A stretch of 64,000 nucleotides of DNA from Gracilaria gracilis (GCA_030374805.1 JARGSG010000222.1:274267-338266), one strand, 5' to 3'. Counted from the stretch's first letter, positions 31,299-41,398 are shown. Translations and numbers: made by a program. The notes: a model not told the origin generated them from the letters alone.

Positions 31299-32654
31299 CT
31301 AGGGATTCCTATCTTCAAATCCACGCATCGTTCCTTCCTCCACCTCTTCTTCCTCGTCCTGAACAAACGTACTATCGTCCTCCCTGCCACCACTTTCATC
31401 CTTGCTAGAGGACAATAGATTTATTTTCTGTTCCTTGAAGAACTTCTTCAATTCCAGCTTCGTTCTATTCCTGAATAAATTAACAACCTCCATTAGTATA
31501 TTTGCAGATGGGGTCTTCATGGTGCCATTCTTCATCTTTTTCGGAGCAGGTTGGATTTATACATCATCCTCATCGTCAGTAATATCAATTAAACTCCTTT
31601 TCTTCTTCTGCTTGCTCCCAGCCTTGCTACCCCAATTCTCTTTCAGCAGGCCTGGAGCAATCTTATTCCGTGTGCTCCGCCTCAACTCTGGTGGCTCTCC
31701 TTCAGGGTCTTCCACCTAGATGGAAGCTTCCAAAAACATGCGAGCTTCTTCTCCTACATTAGGTACTGTGATTGACCTACCATCACCTACACCTACGACT
31801 TCAACCACCTCCACCGCCACCTCCTTCACCTTCTCTGAAGTTTGAAGCGATACTTTGAAAACTTCTTGAAGCTTGTTACCCGCGGTCTTCACCTTTCTAG
31901 ACACCATCCCGTCCCATAAACGCCTCGCACCGCTAAGTTACGTTTTTGCTCTCCTCACACCCAGATATTCCATCACAGACACATTTTTCCCACCTAAGTT
32001 GAATACGGTCTGAAATAATTCTGCAACACTAATCTTCTTCTTCTTCCCAGTGAGATCACATAGGTTGTAAATACCTATGGCACATTGAAAGAAGTGCTTC
32101 CTCATGTCTTGAAAACTACCGGTTCTCGTGGACGAAGAGAAGCTCAGTTCTACATGCCATTGCAAGCAACATACGACAAATCGAAACTGCCCATCGGTGA
32201 GACCCATCAGGAGGTCACTCGAGACATGCGTCGACGTCGGAACTGGACCCTCTTCACACACCTTCTCAAAGAACTGCAAAAGCCCCTCACATTCCACAAA
32301 CTGCAGAGCCAATGTCGCGTAATGGGTCAAGTGACGTACTTAGCAGTCTCCGATAGCCCCACTTCTCTTCAAAGCACCAGCTAACTGCTTCGAAGTAATG
32401 CTCTTCACATCCACCTGTGACTCGTCCACGAAGTTCTGCACAAAAGATACTGTACTATGAATTTTTTCTGCAAACGACATCTTGAGCGCATTTGGACTCA
32501 CTTCGTTCAGAAGATTCCGAGTCTTAGTACCTCGTTCGTTTTCATGGCCTTCCCATCCTTTCTTCCCCACAGCACAACATCCAAAGAACGGACTATATCT
32601 ACCCACCTCCCGCATTCCCCATGCAAGTCTCGTAGCCCAAGAATTCGGTGACAT
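31299..32654 (-). pseudogene. middle part of the long gene upstream of dioxygenase copy 1
   Basis: Minus-strand coding-like pieces in N-to-C order: 32654-32340 (KIHSTVSFVQNFVDESQVD), 32330-31938 (LALQFVECEGLLQFFEKVC, KKISVAELFQTVFNLGG), 31907-31716 (KLQEVFKVSLQTSEKVKE) and 31535-31299 (acidic, NIMEVVNLFRNR-like). Adjacent pieces nearly abut but change frame. They probably belong with the dioxygenase-like part to one protein of over 1000 residues. No domain is recognised in this section. Confidence 0.35.
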
Positions 32655-32739
32655 CTGTCTATGAGGGTTACGGTCACAACAATTCTCTCATCAACAACTA
32701 TTTCATTCATATCATACTCCCCTAGAGATGGCACAGCAA

Positions 32740-33634
32740 TCAATTCTGCAAACGAAAGCACCCAAAGTTGCGACATTTCATCATTGTCGCCTCCTTTTGT
32801 CCCAGATTCACACTTCGTACTGTCTTCTTCGGGATTGCAATCATCTTGATATCCATCTTCAACCTGCGCTGAACATAGTCGGCGACGGAAATCTTCCTGA
32901 GAGAGAGGGTGTTGTCAACCTCATCCGACGAAACACTGTCTCCTTCATCGAAGAAGTCCTCCTCCGGGTCAGTAAGCGGAGTAATACTCGTCTGAAAGAC
33001 CTCCACAATATAGTCGTCAGAGTCCTCTTTGATCCTAACGCTCGCTCGCACGTGTTTCCCCATCCCATTAGAAGCTGTTCCTGGAGATTTAAAAGCTTCC
33101 TCAGCAGGTTTCTCGACCTCCAGAGCAACTACTTTTCAGGCTGAGATGTAAAGGACTTGCCAGCCCCAGACACTGGAGTAGGATTTGCGGAATCTTGATT
33201 GGGTCCAACATCGACGTATCTCACGCATATATTGAAGCCCAGAACAACTTGTTGAGCTTACTTGGTGGGTCTTCAAGACCTTGGAAACGGTAAGGGTACT
33301 TCGCGTTTCCATAAGTTATAATCTTCGTCCTCCAGATCACAAACAAGTCTTCACCTTCTAGGGCAGTCGCCCTTATAAGACGCCCATCGAGCGAACGCCA
33401 AACAGCCTTCCCGGCACCACCGGCGGACCCCACACCTCTCACCTCCGCGGTTCCCACTTTCACCCTGCTCTTCTCTTTTCCAACCGTCACAAACAAATGC
33501 ACCGAATCGCTGCCTTTCACTACCGGCGTAGCAGCGGGCGAAGGCTTCTCCTTCATTGCTTGGGCTGGTGGCATACGCAGCGTAATGCCTCTTGCTTTCC
33601 CTCTCCCTCGTGTTAGGGGCGGCATTTCTGACAC
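32740..33634 (-). pseudogene. N-terminal part of the long gene upstream of dioxygenase copy 1
   Basis: It starts MSEMPPLTRGRGKARG at 33634, a basic Pro/Gly-rich leader, then an ordered section (SLDGRLIRATALEGEDLFVI) to 33221. The reading resumes at 33063 with VRIKEDSDDYIVEVFQ and an acidic block ending near 32740. A further frame (32776-32507) follows with AVPSLGEYDMNEIVVDERIV. No family is recognised. The second copy of the gene pair (41.5 kb) lacks this region. Confidence 0.35.
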
Positions 33635-33988
33635 CCTGTACTTTGGTTCGATCGTCTTGAATCCCGCTCTCTTTTATGTTTGCTAGGTGGCATCGCGGTT
33701 ACACGCAGCTGTTAGAATCAAAAAGGTTGTTTACGACCGTCGAGAACGCTTGCGAGATCAATTAACTAGTTGCAACATTTACTCCCGTTCCTTTCCGTTT
33801 ATTTTATTACGGATGCGCGCCCGCTCAATATTAGTTGGAACTATACACTCTGCCTATATGAAATTCTACAGCTTACTCGCGGGATCTTTACAAAGCTACA
33901 TCAAGCTACTAATCTTTGGTACACGTGTACAACAACATTTGAGGAATAAAGAAATAAACAAAATTTTTGGCGGACTATTTCACTCTGG

Positions 33989-34060
33989 GACAGCGGACCG
34001 GGGTATTGTGGCGCTTCATCGGTGCACCGATGAAGCGCCACGACACCCCGGTCCGCTGTC
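33989..34060. repeat. 72-bp palindrome, family member 1
   Basis: Arms GACAGCGGACCGGGGT and its complement flank GGCGCTTCATCGGTG, with the dyad centre at GGTGCACC (34022-34027). Only about five bases between outer and inner arm blocks fail to pair. No coding. The copy count across the window points to a mobile hairpin or MITE-like unit. Confidence 0.85.
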
Positions 34061-34204
34061 AACGGCACGTTGGCTGTTCCACATATGCCTGCAATCCAGT
34101 TTAATCACACACGGCGCGTTGACAGCGAGCCAATTTCATCGGTCATGGCACGTTGGTGGTGCCACGTGCCCCACCCCCCCAGCTTCATCACCCACGGCGC
34201 GTTG

Positions 34205-34278
34205 GGACAGCAAACCGGGGTGTCTTGGCGCTTCATCGGTCAACCGATGAAGCGCCACGACACCTGGGTCCGCTCTCC
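34205..34278. repeat. palindrome family member 2
   Basis: Same design: GACAGCAAACCGGGGTGT, GGCGCTTCATCGGT, centre GGTCAACC, then the complementary arm ending GGGTCCGCTCTC. The arms are more diverged than in member 1. Confidence 0.75.
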
Positions 34279-34510
34279 CAAAAAATGTTTTTAAGTTTTT
34301 TTGAAACGAGCGGCTGGACAAAGATGATATTTCATATTTTCAACAGTTCGCATCCGAGCCAAATTTGTGGCGCTGTATAAAGCCATCTCTTCCCTCCCAG
34401 CACCTTTCACACCCTACCTTCCTGGTCACACCTCCTACAGGGATATATTCATCTTCTTCCACAACCGAAAGTATGTCTCGCTTGCGGGAATAGAACGATG
34501 TATCTCCGTA

Positions 34511-34840
34511 AAAGGTGGCATACCCTCATGCTTCGTAGCTAGGGATAGGACATCCGTTAGATGAGATGAAGCTAGTACATCTTCTATCTTTATCTTGTGT
34601 AATGGATGTCCTATTCCTATGCTGCTTGCGGATGTTTTCGTATTTTGCCCCAAACATAGGGCTAATAATAGAATAACCATAGTAAGTAGCATTTAGAAGG
34701 TGGCGCACCCTCACGCTTCGTGGCTAAGATTAGGATATCCTTTGTGTCACATAGGAATAGTACATCTTCTCTTTCTATGTCCGAACACTCTGATGCTTGG
34801 GGAGGTTTTCGTATTTGCCCCAACCATTTGGCTAAGAATG
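34511..34840. repeat. two-unit tandem duplication, period about 184 bp
   Basis: Unit 1 begins AAAGGTGGCATACCCTCATG (34511) and unit 2 GAAGGTGGCGCACCCTCACG (about 34697). Both share GCTTCGT, TAGTACATCTTCT, GTTTTCGTATTT and GCCCCAA in the same order. Units are diverged by roughly a quarter. No coding is recognised. Confidence 0.6.
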
Positions 34841-34950
34841 TAAATATAATGCAAAGATATAACCCAAGTTAAAAGGAAAGGCAGTTAGGGCTGCACTTTG
34901 GTGGTTTCACGTGTGCCACTGCCGCAGCTTCATCACTTACAACGCGTTGG

Positions 34951-35020
34951 GACAGCAGACCGGGATGTCGTGGCGCTTCATCGGTGTACTGATGAAGCGC
35001 CACGCCATCCCGGTCCGCTT
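34951..35020. repeat. palindrome family member 3
   Basis: GACAGCAGACCGGGATG, TGGCGCTTCATC, centre near GGTGTACT, then GATGAAGCGCCA and CATCCCGGTCCGCT. It is preceded by CAGCTTCATCAC...GCGTTGG, a flank also seen before member 2, so the mobile unit may be larger than the hairpin. Confidence 0.75.
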
Positions 35021-35379
35021 TCCTACCAGTTGTTCCCCGTAACTTCGCTTATATATTTGAATTCACCAAGTTTTGTATCTCTCGAGTGTCTACGATCATC
35101 CTGACACCTCTTTACGGCTTCATGTGCATCTAAGGCATCGTGCACATCTCCCTGTCGTGTTGAAAGAACATTTCTTGTGCTGTATAGTTGCTATGCTCTC
35201 CCGCCCACTCAAATCCCCCGCGCACTCCCATATCTCGTCTGCAGGTATCCTTCGACCGCTGCAGTCTCCCGTTCGCTGCCTTCTCGCTTCCGCTACGCTT
35301 TCTCATCCGCCATCTCCCGTCCGCTCCGGAAATTCGAATCATAACCCGTCAACGCAGCCCCTTCTCCTGCAACCATAAA

Positions 35380-36153
35380 ATGGCTCCGCATAGTTCATCG
35401 AGGTCTACGTCACCGGCACCCTCAAGCTCTGATATGAAGGTTTGAAAACTGTATGGCTCCGGAGATGAGCTTGTCACAGTATGCTTCGCTATCCGCAATC
35501 ATTATGCGTCGACAATGCGAGATGGAGACCGGCCCAGGAAGGTGGGACACAGAGAGTTTGTTGATAACGGTATCAAGAATCGCCACGTCCTACCACTGGC
35601 AAAGAATTACTTCTATATCCTTGTGGGTCCAGGACATCCCACGTTTGCTGACAGTGAAGTACGGGTCGTATCTCGGAAGGGGTCTTATCGTCAGCTATAC
35701 CTCTCAACGAGGTTATTGGGCATCTGAGACAGTGATAGAAACTGGAGTGTAAGGGACTTTTGGAATGCTTATACCGAGGTGAACTTTAAAAAAATGCCGA
35801 AGAATGTGACTTTGACTGAGTTTTTCAAGTCCATGACTATACCTCATAAGCGAGTGGGACGGGTGATTCCCCCGTTCGCCCCAACCGTTGCCACACATTT
35901 CCAAAGGATTCTCTTTCTCTCGCTCCATCAGAAAGCTTCCATGGAAAAGAGAGTCATACGTCGGTTTTATCGGAATGCTAGTTTAGCGGTCAAAAATGAC
36001 GGAATTAAAACGAACGAAAAACCGGTGAATTTATCCAAATTTGGAAGTGCTAATTTCCGGAAATATTTCCACCTTTTCACTTCTGCTAGTTTTTTCGGAA
36101 GAATTATTCCAAATCATTTCCATCTTTGCGAGTTTGGGTGGAAGGGAAACTAG
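35380..36153 (+). pseudogene. hypothetical protein, one frame with two in-frame TGA
   Basis: One frame runs from ATG 35380 (MAPHSSSRSTSPAPSSSDMK) to the stop at 36151-36153 and is broken only by TGA at 35443-35445 and 35725-35727. The middle reads HVLPLAKNYFYILVGPGH and VVSRKGSYRQLYLSTRLLG, and after the second TGA it gives MPKNVTLTEFFKSMTIPH. The coherent protein-like reading over 257 codons suggests a recently dead gene. Introns removing the stops, or readthrough, are alternatives. No family is recognised. Confidence 0.45.
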
Positions 36154-36354
36154 CATGTTTCTTCCGTTTAAGGTAGTTTCGCAGCACAATGTAGGTGTGT
36201 AGGTGCCACCTATTTTCATGTTTACGGTGGCGAATAGCAATATAGATACTTACATAACTGCTTATCGAATAGGGATAGAAGTATACAAATACAAAGAATA
36301 CCTTTTCACTTTGTGGAGATCGGTTCACTAAACAACACGTTTACATCATACATT

Positions 36355-36362
36355 TATAAAAG
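36355..36362 (+). promoter_or_regulatory. TATA-like box upstream of the 36497 ORF
   Basis: TATAAAAG lies 142 bp before the ATG at 36497. Identical octamers occur at 41399 and 43255, each upstream of a plus-strand gene. Confidence 0.35.
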
Positions 36363-36496
36363 CAATATTTGAAACGCCTTCGGATCATGTGTAAACGTTC
36401 CCACCATTCTGTCCCAACGTCCATGCCCCATAATGCGCTCCCCAGTACGTAACCCCTCATCTCCCGCCAGCCCTCCACCCTTCCCCGACATTCCAA

Positions 36497-37366
36497 ATGG
36501 CTGCTTTAAAGGCTGGTCCTTCTTCGGCCAATCCATCCCCGCAATCGAAAGGCACCAGAGAAGATGCACCAATCGCCTCACCGCGACCAAGCGTTTCCTC
36601 TCCCCCGGCGGAGGCACCTCTACTTCCCCCCATGGACCAAGGGTCACAATTCCACCCCTCAACTTTATTTATATCCCCTCCCACAAACCACCCTTTCGAC
36701 CCCGTCGCCATCCTATACCACGACTCTTATCATCACCAGCAACTCTCCCTCCCACTCCACATCCAAGACGCCTACCATAATGCCACAACACCCATTGGTC
36801 TGTCTATCACCCCCCTCCCCCACTTCCCCCAACCCTCACTCCCTTCCAACTCCTCGACAGCCCCCAACTCCAACGAAGGCCCTTATACATCTCTTTCATC
36901 ACCTCCTCCCTCGGTCACCGCACGGCGCACAAAGTCATCTCCCTTCCCACACGACCGCGCCTTCTCCAAATCCGCATTCCATAATGCCGTCTGCTCCGCT
37001 ACCCAGCGCCTAAAGCTCCAGGAAAACCACCTCCAGCACCAATTCAGCACCATCTGTTTCGCCCCCACCACCCCTACAGACGCACAGCAGCTTTTCTTCA
37101 CCACTGTGCTCCACAGAGAAGCCATCCAGGTCCTCAAACAACCACCCGCCCTCGCAAACTTTCACAACACCTTCTTCCACCCCCTCTCCAATACCATTGC
37201 ACCCGGAGACCCTGCTTTCCTCCACCCCATGGCCTCCGCCTTCGGCCAAGAAGCTTTCCTCTCCCTAAATGCCGCCCTCATTCAGTCCTCATACAACTCA
37301 TGCATCCGACCATCTCCCGACACCACCGGTATTGACTCCTTTACGTGCTCTTTCAAATGTACGTAG
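36497..37366 (+). CDS. hypothetical Pro/Ser-rich protein
   Basis: A 289-codon ORF starting MAALKAGPSSANPSPQSKG. The first ~150 residues are Pro/Ser-rich and probably disordered. From about 150 it is helical (RAFSKSAFHNAVCSATQRLK, AQQLFFTTVLHREAIQVLK, AFGQEAFLSLNAALIQSSYN). The frame stops at 37366. In another frame, 37269-37652 continues with SQLRYWKLHPPRLLANLL and GQIKMELIQLAISNLLNS, which is duplicated in inverted orientation at 38.4-38.6 kb. A donor-like GTACGT at 37358 could mark an intron, but no clear acceptor follows. No family is recognised. Confidence 0.45.
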   Translation: MAALKAGPSSANPSPQSKGTREDAPIASPRPSVSSPPAEAPLLPPMDQGSQFHPSTLFISPPTNHPFDPVAILYHDSYHHQQLSLPLHIQDAYHNATTPIGLSITPLPHFPQPSLPSNSSTAPNSNEGPYTSLSSPPPSVTARRTKSSPFPHDRAFSKSAFHNAVCSATQRLKLQENHLQHQFSTICFAPTTPTDAQQLFFTTVLHREAIQVLKQPPALANFHNTFFHPLSNTIAPGDPAFLHPMASAFGQEAFLSLNAALIQSSYNSCIRPSPDTTGIDSFTCSFKCT

Positions 37367-37411
37367 TCAAGTCCTTCATCTCCTCAAATTCTCTTCCTAT
37401 GACCACCTACT

Positions 37412-37689
37412 ACCTTCACATCACATTCTTTACCATCTCTTATTCTTTCCATCGCAATTGCGTTACTGGAAACTCCATCCTCCTCGGCTACTTGCCAACC
37501 TCCTTCCACCCAACCGCGCCTCCAAAAGCCACGAGGGCATCTCTCAAATCTCCTCTTTAATCCCAGGCCAGATCAAAATGGAACTGATTCAGCTCGCCAT
37601 CTCTAACCTTCTCAACTCTGCTCACCACTCTCCACGGGTTTCCCTCCCGTGAATCCCATGGCGTTCTCCACCACTGTTACACAATTAAT
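37412..37689 (+). repeat. left arm of a ~278-bp inverted repeat
   Basis: The block from CCTTCACATCACATTC to CACAATTAAT recurs in reverse complement at 38361-38639. Shared features include CCATGGCGTTCTCCACCACT and the coding-like SQLRYWKLHP frame. The arms differ at a minority of positions, and the spacer is about 670 bp. Confidence 0.85.
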
Positions 37690-37691
37690 GC

Positions 37692-38156
37692 CTATCGATA
37701 GAACCTCGTCAGGTAGAATCGGTGAAAGCACCGATTTAACCGAGAAGTAAAGGAAGAAGCGCGGTAGTTGTGACGGAGAATTTGACCGAAGCCGAGGATC
37801 GAAGATGATTGGAGAATTCCAAACCAAGGAGGTACTTTCTCGCAGGTGGAGTGGGTAGAGAGAGGAACTGGGTGGGTTGTGTTCGGAGTTTTTCGATGGC
37901 GGCGAGCATGATGAATTCGGAAACGCCGAGGTGGAATTTGTGGAGTGGTGTGAAGGGAGAATGTTGTAAAGAGAGAGGAGCGCCGTGATGTTGAGAAGAG
38001 AATAAGATTGAGAGATGGAGGAGTACTTTGTGAGGGAGAAGGAGTGGAGGGCTTAAAAGAATATTTCCTTTGTCTTGCAGAATACTCAGTGCTTGCGGCC
38101 AAGGAGAATGTTTCGTAATTCTTAGAGGAGAGTGAATTGGGATTAGCGCGCGACAT
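37692..38156 (-). other. spacer of the inverted repeat with a Ser/Thr/Arg-rich ORF
   Basis: A 154-codon minus-strand ORF starts MSRANPNSLSSKNYETFSL and is Ser/Thr/Pro/Arg-rich, probably by composition. The spacer also has a small perfect stem (AATCGGTG and CACCGATT around AAAG) at 37711-37730. Nothing indicates function. Confidence 0.3.
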
Positions 38157-38290
38157 TGGTCGGGTCCTGGGTTCGGGAGAGTGGAGTGTGATTTGCGTGC
38201 GGCGTGGGTCTGTTCCTGGTTTCGGAGGGAAGGGTATGGATTGTGTATAGTGAGGTCTGAGGGGGAGACGCTGTACCTGTGAGGAGGGTC

Positions 38291-38701
38291 TTAGGGAAGT
38301 GTTGCGTGGGAGATGACGAAGATATCCTCCGCTTCCGGAATTTCATCGGAGTAGCTGGAATTAATTGTGTAACAGTGGTGGAGAACGCCATGGGGTTCAC
38401 GGGAGAGAAACCTGTTGAGATTGGTGAGAAGAGAGTTGAGAAGGTTAGAGATGGCGAGCTGAATCAGTTCCATTTTGATCTGGCCTGGGATTGGAGAGAA
38501 GATTTGAGGGATGCCCTCGTGGCTTTCGGAGGCGCGGTTGGGTGGAAGAAGGTTGGCAAGTAGCCGAGAAGGATGGAGTTTCCAGTAACGCAATTGCGAT
38601 GGAAGGAATAAGAGATGGTGAAGAATGTGATGTGAAGGTTTCAGTTTCACAAACCTTTCACTACCGCTCAATGAGTACTCACTAGCATCGAAATCACACA
38701 A
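38291..38701 (-). pseudogene. inverted second copy of the SQLRYWKLHP coding segment
   Basis: The minus-strand ORF (MCDFDASEYSLSGSERFVKL...) carries the same block as 37419-37652 (SQLRYWKLHPSRLLANLL, GQIKMELIQLAISNLLNS) and stays open longer, to 38291. That the same frame is open in both copies suggests it was once protein coding. It lacks the N-terminal region of the 36497 ORF. Confidence 0.35.
38361..38639 (-). repeat. right arm of the ~278-bp inverted repeat
   Basis: Reverse complement of 37412-37689. The outer boundary is sharp: beyond CCTTCACA the two copies diverge at once. Confidence 0.85.
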
Positions 38702-39654
38702 AGTACCCCAGTTAACATAACTGGGAAAGAAAGACCAAGATCTTCGAAGGTACCTCGTGTGTTACTCCGTCCGGTCAACAGAAAAAGTTCGGGTAGTTCA
38801 CCTCACCCATACGGTGCGCAGAGATATATTCAGGTTCTGTAACGAGCAAGAATCCCACGCGCTTGCTGTGGCAGAAAAAAAACATATCCCGTGAAACCGT
38901 AACGGGGTGGTATGGAGCGTTCCGCTTACCATGGATTTCCGCGGAAGGGCAGGAGTGCTTGAGTACGCGCTACAAAACATTAGAGACGTGTACCACGTAA
39001 CGTGGCCAGACGCCCTCCATACACGTGGACATTTTCACAAGGTACGGAAGTGAATGCTTCCTGTACAGTGGAGCGGGGTGCAGTGGCGATTCATCGGGGT
39101 CCCGATTAAGCTTAACCCCACTCTAGTATGCTGTCCAGGCCAAATAGGTAAATTTTTTTGGCTTGCCACGAGTAGCCGACAGTGAACCGGAGTGGACTGG
39201 CGCTTAATCTATATATATCTCATGCTATCAATACGTGTACTATCTATAGCAAAGGGCTGCCAGAAATGACATGTTAGCTTAATAGCGTGACAATATTGTT
39301 ACTCTATTCACACTCCATTGCTTCCCAAAAGAACACTGAGATCCTATCTAATATCATGGGGTGGTGTACAATAAGTAAAGAACAACCTGGGATGTGTAAT
39401 GAACACAAAAAGTGTTTTATGAAGTATGGAAACCCAAAGCTACAGACCAGGTTCTCGAATTTGCCTGGGTTCCATTTTGGTTCATAGGCGTTCCATTGTT
39501 ATCAAATTAGGCTGCAGGAACCTCAAAGTCCTTCCAATAGACCCAAAACACCTTAATCGTGTGGCTAGTGTTGCGTGTCATCGCTTCTTTTAATGGAGCG
39601 CAAAGCTGCCCAGATCCTCCAACCATAGAAATAAGAGAGCCGACAGCAAGGTTT

Positions 39655-39726
39655 GACAGCGGACCAAAGTGGAGTTGCGCTTCATAGATACACCGATGAA
39701 ACGCTATACCACTCCGGTCCACTGTT
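39655..39726. repeat. palindrome family member 4
   Basis: GACAGCGGACCAAAGTGGAG, then TGCGCTTCAT, centre near GATACACC, then GATGAAACGC and ACTCCGGTCCACTGTTC. Pairing is weaker than in the other members. Confidence 0.65.
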
Positions 39727-40056
39727 CATGTGCAAATAGAATTGGTAGTTTTTGGAGGTCTGCGCCACTGGACATCGAACCGAGGTAGAGCGGTGCTTCA
39801 TCGTTGCACTGATGAAAAGGTACACAATTATGCTCCGCTTCATACACGCATTTGGTGTCGAATCTGAGCTGCATTGAGATCCGCGATGTACTGGCCTTGA
39901 ATGCTAATTGTAAAATGTGAGGACATCTGCTCTACTTTGGCCTGTTTTAAGTGGCGTACGTCCTTGCATATGCACTTCAACTAGTGCCAATAAACGTTTC
40001 TGGGGTGCCTGGAATCCCTCGAAACTCGTCCACGACCGCGGTCTACTCAGTGGGCC

Positions 40057-40130
40057 GGACAGCGATCCGGGGTGGAGTGGCCCTTCATCACGGCCGTGAT
40101 GAAGCGCCACTGCACATCGGACCGCTGTCC
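40057..40130. repeat. palindrome family member 5
   Basis: GGACAGCGATCCGGGGTGGA, GGCCCTTCATCACGG, centre CGGCCG at 40091-40096, complementary arm to ACCGCTGTCC. 74 bp. Confidence 0.8.
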
Positions 40131-40795
40131 AAAAAATTACAATTTTTTTTTGCATTGCAGACCCAGTCGGTCCTACAACACTGCATCCGGGGCGCGCGTG
40201 GTACTGCTACTGTGCCTCGCATGTGTAGCACCTCTCGAGTGGCCCGCGCGTATAAATGCTTTTCGTTGTCGTCTATGAAAATCTGCGTGGCAGCCTTTGC
40301 GGTTGTGGATGGGCCGCTGGAAAGGAACCAAGCTCGAGCGGCACTTCATCGATGCACTGTTGAACCTCATTTCTGTCCATCCCGTCATCTACGCGCCGTG
40401 GACAGCGGTCAAAGTGAAGTCGGGCCCCATCGATGCCTTGATGAAGCGCTGCTCGACCTCGTTCAGCTACCCAAACACCCTGGCAGGGATAATAATAAGT
40501 ATTTCTATGTTGCTTTAAAACTGGTACGGGATTTTATGCTATACATGGTAGTACCATTGTGTAACCATGTAACTAATCCGTTAGTATTTTGGAAATTGAG
40601 ATAGAAAACGACTAGAGATTAAACGGGGTAGTCCGTAGAACTACCATATTTAGTTTTATGGGATGTAAAGTTCCTGATATAGAATTCATCTTCTACCAGA
40701 ACAATGGGGGTCCGTAGTGTCCTCCAGCTTCATCGGCCATGGCGCGTGGACCGCCGTCCGAGGTGTCGTCCAGCTTCATCGGCCATGGCGCATGA

Positions 40796-40866
40796 ACAGC
40801 GGTCCGGGGTGTAGTGGCGCTTCATCAGTGCCCTGATGAAGCGCCATTCCACCCCGGACCGCTGCC
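40796..40866. repeat. palindrome family member 6, first of a tandem array
   Basis: ACAGCGGTCCGGGGTGT, AGTGGCGCTTCATCAG, centre TGCCCT, then GATGAAGCGCCATTC and CCCCGGACCGCTG. It is followed by the spacer GAAAAAATAAATTTTTAGGG. Confidence 0.85.
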
Positions 40867-40899
40867 CGAAAAAATAAATTTTTAGGGCCCATGCGCTGT

Positions 40900-40973
40900 G
40901 GACAGCGGTCAAGGGCGGGGTGGCCTTTCATCAGTGCCCTGATGAAGCGCCACTCCACCCCGGACCGCTGTCC
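40900..40973. repeat. palindrome family member 7, second of the tandem array
   Basis: Starts 104 bp after member 6. Arms GGACAGCGGTCAAGGGCGGG and CACCCCGGACCGCTGTCC, centre as in member 6. The same AT-rich spacer follows, then GGGCCTATGCGCCGTG. Confidence 0.85.
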
Positions 40974-41004
40974 GAAAAAATAAATTTTTAGGGCCTATGC
41001 GCCG

Positions 41005-41079
41005 TGAACAGTGGTCAAGGTTGGAGTGGCGCTTCATCAGGGCACTGATGAAGCGCCACTCCACCCCGGTTCGCTGTCC
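41005..41079. repeat. palindrome family member 8, third of the tandem array
   Basis: Starts 105 bp after member 7. Arms GTGAACAGTGGTCAAGG and ACCCCGGTTCGCTGTCC around GTGGCGCTTCATCAGGGC. The loop orientation (GGGCAC) is the reverse of members 6 and 7 (TGCCCT). Confidence 0.85.
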
Positions 41080-41398
41080 TTGCGCCAACTTAACCGACGC
41101 AATTCAATTTTTTTTCCTTCAAAATTGGATGCCTTTACTCTAAAGCTACACGTACGTAATAGTTATGACGATCATGTAACTTTCTAAGTAAAGCGATAGT
41201 GAATTATAAAACGTGAAGTACGAAACCACTCGAGTTCAAACCTATATTAAGCTGGCGCATTGTTCGGTCAAGAAGTGAAGGCCACGAACGTGATTGAGAA
41301 TTGTACGTCCATTATACGTTCTCGCGAGCATTCTCGATGGTCGTAACCCACGTTTCGAATTGTTTGAACCCTTTGTATCCAACATGGCGCCTCTGAAC

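Larger units (their letters stand above)
38702..41398. other. gene-poor stretch filled with palindromes
   Basis: No recognisable genes. It carries palindromes at 39655-39726, 40057-40130 and 40796-41079, and degenerate copies at about 39061-39125 and 39769-39835. It also has repeated flanking modules such as CAGCTTCATCGGCCATGGCG at 40727 and 40769. Confidence 0.6.

Noticed and set aside
9721..35727. Genetic code change with TGA as a sense codon
   Set aside because: TGA interrupts gypsy-1 and the 35380 ORF, but TAA and TAG interrupt other frames equally well, and the main ORFs end in all three stops. Ordinary decay explains it.
33989..41079. CRISPR array
   Set aside because: The repeats are palindromes dispersed over 7 kb with unequal spacing and no unique short spacers; the context is eukaryotic.
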